A DNA stretch of 64,000 bases, taken from assembly GCA_019192455.1 (NCBI GenBank), contig JAHCML010000004.1, forward strand, positions 1 to 64,000. Direction: 5' to 3'. The notes under the pieces were generated by a model. It saw only the letters and a program-made list of their open reading frames with translations. It did not search any database and was not told the DNA's origin. The first letter of the stretch is position 1. Each line of letters starts with the position of its first letter. The stretch is from Alphaproteobacteria bacterium SS10. Lineage in GTDB: Bacteria; Pseudomonadota; Alphaproteobacteria; TMED2. Shown one piece after another: positions 15,981 through 24,134 of this stretch. The translations under genes and the position numbers were made by a program.

Positions 15981-18900
15981 CTACTCGGCAGCCGCGACAT
16001 TCCCGCCTTGATTTGCGGATGTCCCACCCGCATCGGCCGTTGTATCTCGCCCTTCGATAAGCGGCGCAACCAGGCCCAAAAGTGGCGGAATCACCGCCAA
16101 GGTCAGTACCGCTGAGAGCGACAGACCGCCCAGAACCACTGACCCTAAACCACGATATAGTTCGGAACCGGCACCGGGAAAGAGCACGAGTGGCAGGATT
16201 CCGAAAATACTGGTCATCGATGACATAAAGATGGGGCGGATACGGTTGGTGGTGGCATCAATGATCGCGGCCTCAACCCCCATGCCGTCATGGCGCAGGT
16301 GGTGCAGCGTCTGGTGGACCAACAGGATAGCGTTGTTCACCACAATCCCGACCAGGATGACGAAGCCCAGCATTGTCAGCATGTCCAACTGCTGCAGCGT
16401 AAAGAGATTGAGGACAGCCAGGCCACCAATGCCGCCAGCGGTCGCCAGTGGCACTGACACCATGATGATCAGCGGGTACCAGAAGCTTTCAAACAGTACC
16501 GCCATCACCAGATAGACGATGATCAGCGCGATTAAGAGGTCGAGCACAATCTCGTTCCAGGTCTCGGTCAACTGATCCGCCGTACCTGATAGCCGCATAT
16601 TGATCCCGGCGGGCACGCCCTCATTACTCAACCTGTCGATCACATCGCGCTGCAGGATCTCCATCGCGGCCTCAAGGGCGAGGGCATTTGATGGCCGGAC
16701 CTCCAGCGTCACCGTTCTTAGGCGCTCACGATGCCGTATCTCTGTAGGGCCTGCCGTAACCTGCACATCGGCGAGGCTGGCAGCGGGCACGATGCGCCCT
16801 TCGCGGGTCACGACCGGCAGGTTGCCAATGTCCTGTGTGGCCCCAGTTTCGGTGTTTTCACCGCGCAGGGTCAGATCGATCCGCTCGCCGCCAACCGTGA
16901 TCTCAGCAACCCGCAGCCCATCATTAAAGGCATCGATGGTGGCGCCAAAATCCCTGGTGTTGAGGCCGTTATCGGCGAGGCGCAGCGGGTCGGGGATCAA
17001 CCGAACCTCAGGCGCGCCAAGCTCTAGGCCAGGCTGTGGGCGGAATTGATGGCCCTCGGCTGGTGGGAAGGTTTCGCGCAGGATGTTGGCGGCACGTTGG
17101 GCCACATCCAGGATGGTCGGTAGATCCGGGCCAGAGATGTCGAGGTCGATTGACCGGCCACCGCCAATGCCGCGACCAAACAGCGATGGTTGGGTGATGA
17201 AGCCAAAGGTGCCCGGCTCTTCAAAGATCGGGGCGCCGACAACCGGGATAAGCTCCGACACGCGAGAGGCCTGATCATCCGTGGCGGCACTGCCAAAGAA
17301 TAGCTGTGTGCGCAGAGCGACGAAAAAGAAGTGCTGCATCTTCGGCGGTTCACCAGGCTCAGCCTCTGGGCCAGTCTCTCTGGCCCAAAGATGCCGGGTC
17401 GCGCTCTCCACCTTCTCTGCGATCTCGGTTGAGGTGTCGAGATTGTAACCGGGTGGTGGTAGGGCGACGCCAAAGATCAGATTGCGGTTCCCCTCCGGAA
17501 GGTACTCAAGCTTAGGCAGGAAGGCCCAGGTCGCGACCGCCGCCAAACCGGAGATGCCAACCACCACGCCAATCGCTAGGGGGCGGTTGCTAATCACCTG
17601 CTTGGTCAGGCCAACAACGCTGTCCTTAAACTTGGCCGCCATGGGGTCAATGACGGGGAGGCGCACAACCTCCTTACCCTCGGGCATGCGTCGTAATAGG
17701 CGAGAGCCGAGCGCTGGGATCACCGTCACGGCAACAATAAGGGACAGGACCACAGAGACTGAGATCGCAACCGCGATGTCGCGGAACAGCTGACCAACCT
17801 CAAGCTCCATCACCAGGATGGGAATGAACACCATCACGGTGGTGAGTGAGGAGACGAGTACCGCCCCCCATACCTGTGAGGTGCCCTGATAGGCGGCTTC
17901 ACGCGCACTTAACCCGCGTTGTCGCAGTCGGAAGATATTCTCCAGCACCACAATGGCGGCGTCGACCACCATACCAACAGCGAAGGCAAGACCGGCAAGG
18001 GAGATGACATTGATTGATCGCCCAAGTGCCGCCATGGCGACGAATGAGCCAATGATTGAGACGGGGATCGCCAAGCTGACAATCAGTGTTGGTCGCCAGG
18101 AACGGAGGAACAGCAGCAGTATCGACCCCGCCAGCAGGCCACCGAACAGGATGTTCTGCTGCACCAGATCGATCGCTGAGTTGATGTAGATCGTCTCGTC
18201 ATAGACTTGGGTCAGCACCAGCCCGGCATTGGGGAGGGCATTGGCGTTTAGCTCATCCACCGCCTCGGCAATGCCGGCCATGGTCTCAATCACATTGGCG
18301 CCGGTTTCACGCACCGCATTAAAGGCGATGGAGGGTTCGCCCAGCTGGCGAATACGCGCCGTACTCTCTTTGAAGCCAAACTCGACCTGGGCGATGTCGC
18401 CGACGGTGACCCGGGCAACCCGGCCGGTCTCCTCATCGACCTCTGAGCGGATGATGACCTCACGCACCTGGTCTAGGGTTTCAAAGTCGCCCTCTGTACG
18501 GACCACGTAGCGGCGCTTACCCTCGTTAATGTCACCGGCGGATACTGAGGCGTTTGCTGCCCGAAGTGATGCAACCATATCCGGGACGGTGATGCCGTAT
18601 TGGGCCATGGCGTTGGGGTTAACGCTGATCTGCATCTCCCGCTCAACACCACCAAAGACATTGACCCGGCTGACGCCTGGCACACGCTCGATGCGGTCCT
18701 GAATGATATCTTCAACAAACTCACGATAGGTCCAGATGGCCCGGTTGTTGCCGGGTGCCGCCCGCAGGTGGAACCAGGCGATGGGGCTATCCTCTGCCGC
18801 TGAGGTGTCGAGCACCGGCTGGTCAGCCTCGGCCGGGTAACCATCAACCCGGTCTAGGCGATTGGCGACCAAGAGCAGTGAGCGGCTCATATCCGCGCCG

Positions 18901-19190
18901 ACATTGAACTCGAGCGTAATCTCCCCCTCATCATTGCGGGAGCGGCTGGTCATTTTGACCAAGCCATCGAGGCCCTTCAGCTCTTCTTCCTGAAGATTGA
19001 CGATCTCGCGCTCAACCTCCGCTGGGGCAGCACCGGGCCAACGGGTTTCCACCGTGATGATTGGGCGGTTCACATCCGGTGCCAGCTGGATTGGGATGCT
19101 CTGCAGCGCCACGGCGCCAAACATGATGACCATGGCCACACCGGCCAGGATGGCGATGGGGCGCTCAATGGCGATGCGGATCAAGTTCAT
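15981..19190 (-). CDS. RND-family efflux transporter, inner-membrane pump (AcrB/HAE1-like)
   Basis: A 1069-residue pump, normal for the AcrB family: two repeats of six membrane helices, each with a large periplasmic loop. It starts MNLIRIAIERPIAILAGVAMVIMFG and contains RAxA-type motifs such as GMVVDAAIVVLENIFRLR (helix 4, proton-relay Asp) and VGIVVNNAILLVHQTLHH in the second half. It drives drug, solvent or metabolite export by proton exchange. The adaptor gene ends 6 nt upstream, so they are one operon. No outer-membrane channel gene is in this window, so a TolC-like partner encoded elsewhere is implied. The substrate is unknown. Confidence 0.93.
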   Translation of the reverse strand: MNLIRIAIERPIAILAGVAMVIMFGAVALQSIPIQLAPDVNRPIITVETRWPGAAPAEVEREIVNLQEEELKGLDGLVKMTSRSRNDEGEITLEFNVGADMSRSLLLVANRLDRVDGYPAEADQPVLDTSAAEDSPIAWFHLRAAPGNNRAIWTYREFVEDIIQDRIERVPGVSRVNVFGGVEREMQISVNPNAMAQYGITVPDMVASLRAANASVSAGDINEGKRRYVVRTEGDFETLDQVREVIIRSEVDEETGRVARVTVGDIAQVEFGFKESTARIRQLGEPSIAFNAVRETGANVIETMAGIAEAVDELNANALPNAGLVLTQVYDETIYINSAIDLVQQNILFGGLLAGSILLLFLRSWRPTLIVSLAIPVSIIGSFVAMAALGRSINVISLAGLAFAVGMVVDAAIVVLENIFRLRQRGLSAREAAYQGTSQVWGAVLVSSLTTVMVFIPILVMELEVGQLFRDIAVAISVSVVLSLIVAVTVIPALGSRLLRRMPEGKEVVRLPVIDPMAAKFKDSVVGLTKQVISNRPLAIGVVVGISGLAAVATWAFLPKLEYLPEGNRNLIFGVALPPPGYNLDTSTEIAEKVESATRHLWARETGPEAEPGEPPKMQHFFFVALRTQLFFGSAATDDQASRVSELIPVVGAPIFEEPGTFGFITQPSLFGRGIGGGRSIDLDISGPDLPTILDVAQRAANILRETFPPAEGHQFRPQPGLELGAPEVRLIPDPLRLADNGLNTRDFGATIDAFNDGLRVAEITVGGERIDLTLRGENTETGATQDIGNLPVVTREGRIVPAASLADVQVTAGPTEIRHRERLRTVTLEVRPSNALALEAAMEILQRDVIDRLSNEGVPAGINMRLSGTADQLTETWNEIVLDLLIALIIVYLVMAVLFESFWYPLIIMVSVPLATAGGIGGLAVLNLFTLQQLDMLTMLGFVILVGIVVNNAILLVHQTLHHLRHDGMGVEAAIIDATTNRIRPIFMSSMTSIFGILPLVLFPGAGSELYRGLGSVVLGGLSLSAVLTLAVIPPLLGLVAPLIEGRDTTADAGGTSANQGGNVAAAE

Positions 19191-19196
19191 GCTGTA

Positions 19197-20432
19197 TCAG
19201 CCCTGCTCAGCGGTGCTGACCGGTGGCAGTTGTAAGGCCTGGCCGGGGCGTAGGCGCTCATTGCCACGGGTTACAGCCAACTCGCCGGCGACGAGGCCAT
19301 CCAAAACCTCAAACCGCTCACCAACCGCACGACCCAGGCGAACCTTGCGTTGGCTTGCCGTGGCGGCATCGCCGCCATCGGCTGTTGGCTCGGCCACAAA
19401 AACGATGGAGCCATCCAGGCGCTTAATCACCGCGTCTTTATGAACCGTAAGGGCCTGGGCCTCAGCATCTAACGGCACCATCACTGTGGTCGCGGCGTTG
19501 ATCGCGAGGCCAGCGGCCAGTTCAGCATCCTTTACAGAGAGACGCACGGCGCGGGTTCGGGTGCGTGGGTTCTCCTCCGGCACGACGGTTCGGACGGGTA
19601 AAGCCTGCTGGTGACCATTATCGAATTCAACGGTGACTAGCGTGCCGGGTCGAAGACCGGCTAGGCGGTCGAAGGGCACATCGGCCTCAATCTCAAGTTC
19701 GCTCAAATCCATCAGTGTGATGACAGACTCGCCAACCGCGAGATAGGCGCCAGGCTCTGCATGGCGCATGGTGACAACGCCATCATAGGGTGCGCGCACC
19801 TCGGCGCGGGTCAGGTCGAGTTGTGCCAAATCCAGGGCGGCTTTGGCGCGCTGTTGCCTTGCCTCGGCGGCGACAATCTCACTCCGGGTCCGGATAACCT
19901 CGGTCTCAGCATCTTCATATCGGGCTTGTGAGAAGGCGGCGGATCCTTGAAGTCGGTCAAGGCGGTCAAACTCTAACCCAGCCTGGGTACGGCGCGCCCT
20001 GGCGGTCGCCAGATCGGCATCGGCGGTCGCCAGTTCAGCGGCGGCCAGGTCAACCTCAAGCTGTAGGCGGTCACGATCCAGAACGGCCAACAGGTCATTC
20101 GCCGCCACTTGATCACCGACATTCGCCGTCACCGATTGCACTGGTCCTGCAACCCGTGCTGCGATTACCCCACCCTGACGGGTAACCACCCGCCCTAAAA
20201 CTGGGGTAGTGGCATCAAGGGCGGTCATGGCAACCGCATCCACCCGAACAGCGGCCGCTTGTGGTGGCCCACCTTGAGCGATCGCGATGCCCCCCTGGGC
20301 CCAAAGGCCAATCATAAGTAGCCCGCCCAGAACCATAGAAATGGCTGGGGCAGCTCGTGGGGCGGTGGGCCGTTTGTTCATCATGGCCATGACTTGAGAA
20401 GCCTGTCTTGGGTAATCGCTGTGGTTTGACAT
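19197..20432 (-). CDS. RND efflux periplasmic adaptor (membrane fusion protein, HlyD/AcrA-like)
   Basis: A protein of about 411 residues with an N-terminal hydrophobic signal or anchor (VLGGLLMIGLWAQGGIAIAQ). Then come a lipoyl-like half (GVIAARVAGPVQSVTANVGDQVAANDLLAVLD), an alpha-helical hairpin (about 125-190, Ala/Arg/Glu-rich), the second lipoyl half (LDLTRAEVRAPYDGVVTMRHAEPGAYLAVGE) and beta-barrel/MP domains. It links the inner-membrane pump with an outer-membrane channel. I chose the ATG at 20432 (MSNHSDYPRQ), with AGG upstream, over a TTG at 20483. It is the first gene of the pump operon and divergent from the HDAC-like gene. Confidence 0.9.
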   Translation of the reverse strand: MSNHSDYPRQASQVMAMMNKRPTAPRAAPAISMVLGGLLMIGLWAQGGIAIAQGGPPQAAAVRVDAVAMTALDATTPVLGRVVTRQGGVIAARVAGPVQSVTANVGDQVAANDLLAVLDRDRLQLEVDLAAAELATADADLATARARRTQAGLEFDRLDRLQGSAAFSQARYEDAETEVIRTRSEIVAAEARQQRAKAALDLAQLDLTRAEVRAPYDGVVTMRHAEPGAYLAVGESVITLMDLSELEIEADVPFDRLAGLRPGTLVTVEFDNGHQQALPVRTVVPEENPRTRTRAVRLSVKDAELAAGLAINAATTVMVPLDAEAQALTVHKDAVIKRLDGSIVFVAEPTADGGDAATASQRKVRLGRAVGERFEVLDGLVAGELAVTRGNERLRPGQALQLPPVSTAEQG

Positions 20433-20565
20433 AGGTTGCCTGCCAACAGAAAGTAAGCACTGCCAGCCACGAAGAAAGGTCAATCTCAGCGAATTGACCG
20501 GTCAGCCGGGTGAAACAATCGGCTATGGCATTGGCACCCACCTTTGGCTTGAGGGCCGAGCACCC

Positions 20566-21519
20566 ATGTCTTTACCCCCAAACGCGCTGGCGATTATTCA
20601 GCATGATAGCGGTATGGCCCATGATACCGGGCCCGGCCATCCAGAGCGAATTGACCGTCTAAATGCGGTTGCAGATGCCCTTGCTGCCCCTCAATTTGCT
20701 GAAGCGGTAAGGATAGAGGCGCCGGCCGCCGACATATCAGTGATCGATCGGGTGCACCTGCCTGGCTATGCCGAGGCGGTACTTGAGGCCGTGCCAGAGG
20801 AAGGCATGGTGCGGGTTGATGGCGATACCGTATTGAGCCAGGGCAGCGGTACGGCCGCCCTGCATGCCGCTGGTGGTGCCGTGCTGGCCGTGGATCAGGT
20901 TCTATCTGGTGCGGTCAGTCGCGCCTTTTTGGCGATGAGGCCACCTGGTCACCATGCGGAACCGGCCGAGTGCATGGGCTTCTGTATCTTTAACAACGTA
21001 GCTGTGGGTGCCGCCCATGCGTTGGAGGCTGGTGGGCTAAACCGGGTCGCCATCGTCGATTTTGATGTCCATCACGGCAATGGCACACAGACCATGGCCG
21101 AGGCCGATCCCCGGATGCTTTACATCTCACTCCATGAGTTTCCGCTGTTTCCCGGCACTGGCCTGCCGCAAGAGCAGGGTGCCCATGGGAACATCATGAA
21201 CATTCCCATTCGTGCCGGATCAGATGGTGAGACCTACCGCCGGGCGTTTGAGCAAGATGTGATCCCCCGACTCACCAAGTTTGAACCCGAACTCCTTTTC
21301 ATCTCCGCCGGATTTGATGCGGATGCGCGTGACCCATTGGCGGGGGTTGAGTTGGGCCCCGCCGATTTCCACTGGATGACTGAAGCGTTGAGCCAGGTGG
21401 CTGACAGCTATGCATCTGGTCGTATCGTCTCTGTCCTCGAGGGGGGGTATGATTTGGATGCGTTGCGGGAAGGGGTTTCCGCCCATTTGGGGGCGCTTTT
21501 GGGACAGGATTTCAGCTAG
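20566..21519 (+). CDS. Histone deacetylase-family hydrolase (acetylpolyamine amidohydrolase-like)
   Basis: A 317-residue Zn-dependent deacetylase of the arginase/HDAC fold. Active-site motifs are RPPGHHAEPAECMGFCIFNNVAVGA (paired catalytic His), VAIVDFDVHHGNGTQ (Zn ligands Asp and His) and ISAGFDADARDPLAG (third Zn ligand Asp), with the late motif VLEGGYDLDAL. Bacterial members remove acyl groups from polyamines or other small amides. The ATG at 20566 has GAGGG upstream; the frame extends to 20494 without family similarity. In many alphaproteobacteria this gene directly precedes xseB; here a 629-residue gene stands between them. Confidence 0.92.
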   Translation: MSLPPNALAIIQHDSGMAHDTGPGHPERIDRLNAVADALAAPQFAEAVRIEAPAADISVIDRVHLPGYAEAVLEAVPEEGMVRVDGDTVLSQGSGTAALHAAGGAVLAVDQVLSGAVSRAFLAMRPPGHHAEPAECMGFCIFNNVAVGAAHALEAGGLNRVAIVDFDVHHGNGTQTMAEADPRMLYISLHEFPLFPGTGLPQEQGAHGNIMNIPIRAGSDGETYRRAFEQDVIPRLTKFEPELLFISAGFDADARDPLAGVELGPADFHWMTEALSQVADSYASGRIVSVLEGGYDLDALREGVSAHLGALLGQDFS

Positions 21520-21682
21520 GCGAAAGACCGTCTGCGAAATGTGTCCGGGGTTTGGCACTTTCTTCCAAATAACCAAGGATGGTGTTTAAGCAATAGTGCG
21601 CGCGATCATGGGGGTTACGCCTACTAGATGCTTGGACAACAAATTTAGTTTTTTGTGCCTTTTGGGGATTGGTTTGCAAAAA

Positions 21683-21727
21683 ATTTTAGCTAAAATCTTC
21701 CCAAAAGTTTCACAATTCATGATTGTG
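21683..21727. promoter_or_regulatory. AT-rich region with two symmetric elements upstream of the LPD7-like gene
   Basis: The perfect 14-bp palindrome ATTTTAGCTAAAAT (21683-21696) is followed by CACAAT-5 nt-ATTGTG (21711-21727). The surrounding 100 bp are much richer in A/T than the neighbours. This looks like a promoter with operators for the 629-residue gene that starts at 21798, but no -35/-10 pair stands out. Confidence 0.4.
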
Positions 21728-21797
21728 CGTTGCATTAGTCATGATGCCATGGTGCTATCGAAAGCAAACGATCATCCGATCGTGGTAGGGGATTAAA

Positions 21798-23687
21798 ATG
21801 AGCAACTTGGGACCCGAAGACGGGGAACAGCCAGAAGCCACCGGTGCAGCACCGAATGATCCGGATGCACGTGTGGCCCAGGAACTCGAGCAGGCGCGCA
21901 TCGCTGCCGCTGAGGAAGATGCAATCGTTCCTGACGCTGATGCTGCTGAACAAGCGTCACCTGAAACGCCGATTGCAAGCATTGCAGCCGACGACACCGA
22001 CCCTGACGCTAGCAGCGCCAATCAGGTCGAGGCTGAGTTTACCGAAGGCCCTGCACCTAAGAAGAACGCAGCCCAAGACGGTCAGCCACAAGAACCAGTT
22101 TTCGACGATCCGTCCCTAGAAGATAAGGTGACGCGGGTTCGCCAGTCCGAACCAGATAATGACGATGCCTCGGTTAAGGCTCAGTACTACCGGGAATCGA
22201 AAAAGTTTCTCGACATCAAGCGTAAAGAGCCTGGCCAGGGCATCCAGCTCGCTGACGAAGACGCAGAGCTGGTCGACAGCGTTCGCCCGGTTGATCCGGA
22301 CTCCCCACGCCTATCCATGAATTTGAAGCGTGGTGGCAGCGTTGAGATCGGTAACAAAACTGCCCGCGCAAACGGTCTTCACACCCATGAGGAGCGTGAC
22401 CTGGCCGCAGCTCAGATCGTTGCAAATGCCCAAGAGCAGGGCATGGCGCGCATCCGGATTAAGGGTAGCGACCCAGAAGCCAAAGCACGCCTTTACTACC
22501 ATGCCCGCGCCGCTGGCCTTGGCACCGTTGGTTTCGTACCACCTGTGCCTGCGAAAGAACGCCGCGCAGAGATCGACGGTATCCGCGCCAAAATGGCCCG
22601 TGACCGTGACTTCTACTATGACCGGAAGGAAGAGGTTCAGCTTGGCGCCGAGATGGAGCCGGGTGTTGATCCAAAACCAGGTCCAGATGATGAACCCCCA
22701 GGTATTGCGCCTGGTGGCGACGATGGTGGTCCGAAGCCTGGTGATGGCGGCGGTACCGGCCTTGCCAAGCGTTTGGATGTTGCGGCCCTGACCGCCGGTG
22801 CCGCAAGTGCACCAGGTGGCTTGCTTGAGGCCATGCAAGAGACCATGCGCGGCGACTCAACTGAGAAAGCTGGCCCTGCAGAGGTTGATCTAGGCATCAA
22901 TCAGATGCAGCAGACCCAAATTGATGCGGCCGCAATCAGCATGGCGAATGCCAAGCTCGATATTGAAGCGATGCCGCTGGGTACCCCTAAGGCATTTGAA
23001 GATGCCGGACGTGCCCGTTTTGAGCAGGCGATGCCAGGCATCGGTGCCAATGTTCATGATCATCTGTTCGGCACCCCGAACGCCGACACTGGCGCTGCAT
23101 TTAAAGACATGCTTGGCCAGGCTGGTGTTGATGTGGAAACCGCGAATATCGACGGCATTGCCGAGCGAATGCGCGGCACCGCGCAGCGCCACATGGAAGA
23201 TGAGCGCAGCTTTGCCAATGGCGCGGCCCCAGATGCCGCTGAGCCCAAGCCAGCTGAGCCAGCCCCAATTGTCGCTGGTCTTATCGGTGAGACCGCCCAA
23301 CCGAAGCCGACAACGGCCGCCTTGGTTGATGCCCTGAACCCAAGCACGGGTAACGGCGTTGATGCCAAACGCGCGATTGAGGTTGTAGCGACCGATCCGA
23401 AGGTCCGTGGCGCTGTTAATCGCGCTGTTGCCGCCTTGCCATTGATCGTCGATGGTGCCGCTGAAGCTGCCAAGACAAACGGTGTTAAGGGGGCCATTGT
23501 CGCAGCAGGTAAGGGTGTCGTTGAAGCCGCCGCTGGTGGTGAAGACGGCCTACATGCTGGTGCTTTGGCTAAGGTTCATGAGAACCGTGCCCAGGCCGTG
23601 ATTGGCGCACCAACGCCTGGTGATGTTATTGCGCTGCCAGGCCCAACGGACAGCAAACCAGGCCGGGATCGCCCCGCTCTGACATAA
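21798..23687 (+). CDS. Large acidic protein with LPD7-like domain, unknown function
   Basis: A 629-residue soluble protein. Residues 1-125 are acidic and Ala/Asp/Glu/Pro-rich, probably disordered. Residues about 172-258 resemble the LPD7 domain of relaxases and polyvalent phage/plasmid proteins: a basic strand (MNLKRGGSVEIGNK), a helix (ERDLAAAQIVANAQEQG), the strand ARIRIKGSDPEAKARLYYHARAAGLGTVGF. Then follow a charged helix (PAKERRAEIDGIRAKMARDRDFYYDRKEE), a Pro/Gly/Asp linker (285-320) and an Ala-rich helical C-terminal half with no recognised motif. It has no cysteine, signal peptide or membrane helix. It splits the usual HDAC-like/xseB neighbourhood and has its own AT-rich upstream region, which suggests an insertion. 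Codon use does not look foreign. The domain call is by eye. Confidence 0.7.
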   Translation: MSNLGPEDGEQPEATGAAPNDPDARVAQELEQARIAAAEEDAIVPDADAAEQASPETPIASIAADDTDPDASSANQVEAEFTEGPAPKKNAAQDGQPQEPVFDDPSLEDKVTRVRQSEPDNDDASVKAQYYRESKKFLDIKRKEPGQGIQLADEDAELVDSVRPVDPDSPRLSMNLKRGGSVEIGNKTARANGLHTHEERDLAAAQIVANAQEQGMARIRIKGSDPEAKARLYYHARAAGLGTVGFVPPVPAKERRAEIDGIRAKMARDRDFYYDRKEEVQLGAEMEPGVDPKPGPDDEPPGIAPGGDDGGPKPGDGGGTGLAKRLDVAALTAGAASAPGGLLEAMQETMRGDSTEKAGPAEVDLGINQMQQTQIDAAAISMANAKLDIEAMPLGTPKAFEDAGRARFEQAMPGIGANVHDHLFGTPNADTGAAFKDMLGQAGVDVETANIDGIAERMRGTAQRHMEDERSFANGAAPDAAEPKPAEPAPIVAGLIGETAQPKPTTAALVDALNPSTGNGVDAKRAIEVVATDPKVRGAVNRAVAALPLIVDGAAEAAKTNGVKGAIVAAGKGVVEAAAGGEDGLHAGALAKVHENRAQAVIGAPTPGDVIALPGPTDSKPGRDRPALT

Positions 23688-23798
23688 GTTTCGCTGTTTT
23701 TCGGTCGATATACCTACAGCTGTGAATTGACACCTTTATGGTGCCGCTTTAGGGGTTTGGGTTGGATTTCTTAAGATCAGACCCGAACACCCTTTCGC

Positions 23799-24059
23799 AT
23801 GTCGAATACCAGCCCAGAAATATCGCCAGAAATTGCCGCCATGTCGTTCGAGGCTGCCCTGGCCGAACTCGAGACCATCGTACGTGGGCTTGAGAGTGGC
23901 TCTGCCAAGCTGGATGAGGCTGTCACCTCGTATGAGCGTGGCGCTGAGTTGAAGCGGCATTGCGAAGAAAAGCTCAAACAGGCGCAGGCGAAGATCGAAC
24001 GCCTGAACATTGCGGCCGATGGCTCTGTTGCCGGGGCTGCCCCGCTGGATAACGACTGA
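23799..24059 (+). CDS. xseB: Exodeoxyribonuclease VII small subunit
   Basis: An 86-residue XseB. The family pattern MSFEAALAELETIVRGLESGSAKLDEAVTSYERGAELKRHCEEKLKQAQAKIERL covers the central helical hairpin. It binds many copies per XseA subunit in the exonuclease that degrades single-stranded DNA. It lies 75 nt upstream of dxs; in many relatives ispA (farnesyl diphosphate synthase) lies between xseB and dxs but is absent here. Confidence 0.95.
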   Translation: MSNTSPEISPEIAAMSFEAALAELETIVRGLESGSAKLDEAVTSYERGAELKRHCEEKLKQAQAKIERLNIAADGSVAGAAPLDND

Positions 24060-24134
24060 CCAGCCCGAATCAAACACCCAACTTAAATCCGTGAGCCGAC
24101 CTGCAGTGAACTGGCTTCCTTAACGCTAGGACAG

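Noticed and set aside
22311-22860. Long minus-strand frames opposite the LPD7-like gene
   Set aside because: They lack family similarity and ribosome binding sites, and the composition is that of antisense reading.
21798-23687. A complete conjugative or mobilisation module around the LPD7-like protein
   Set aside because: No HUH or MobA relaxase motif, no oriT-like structure and no type IV secretion genes are near.
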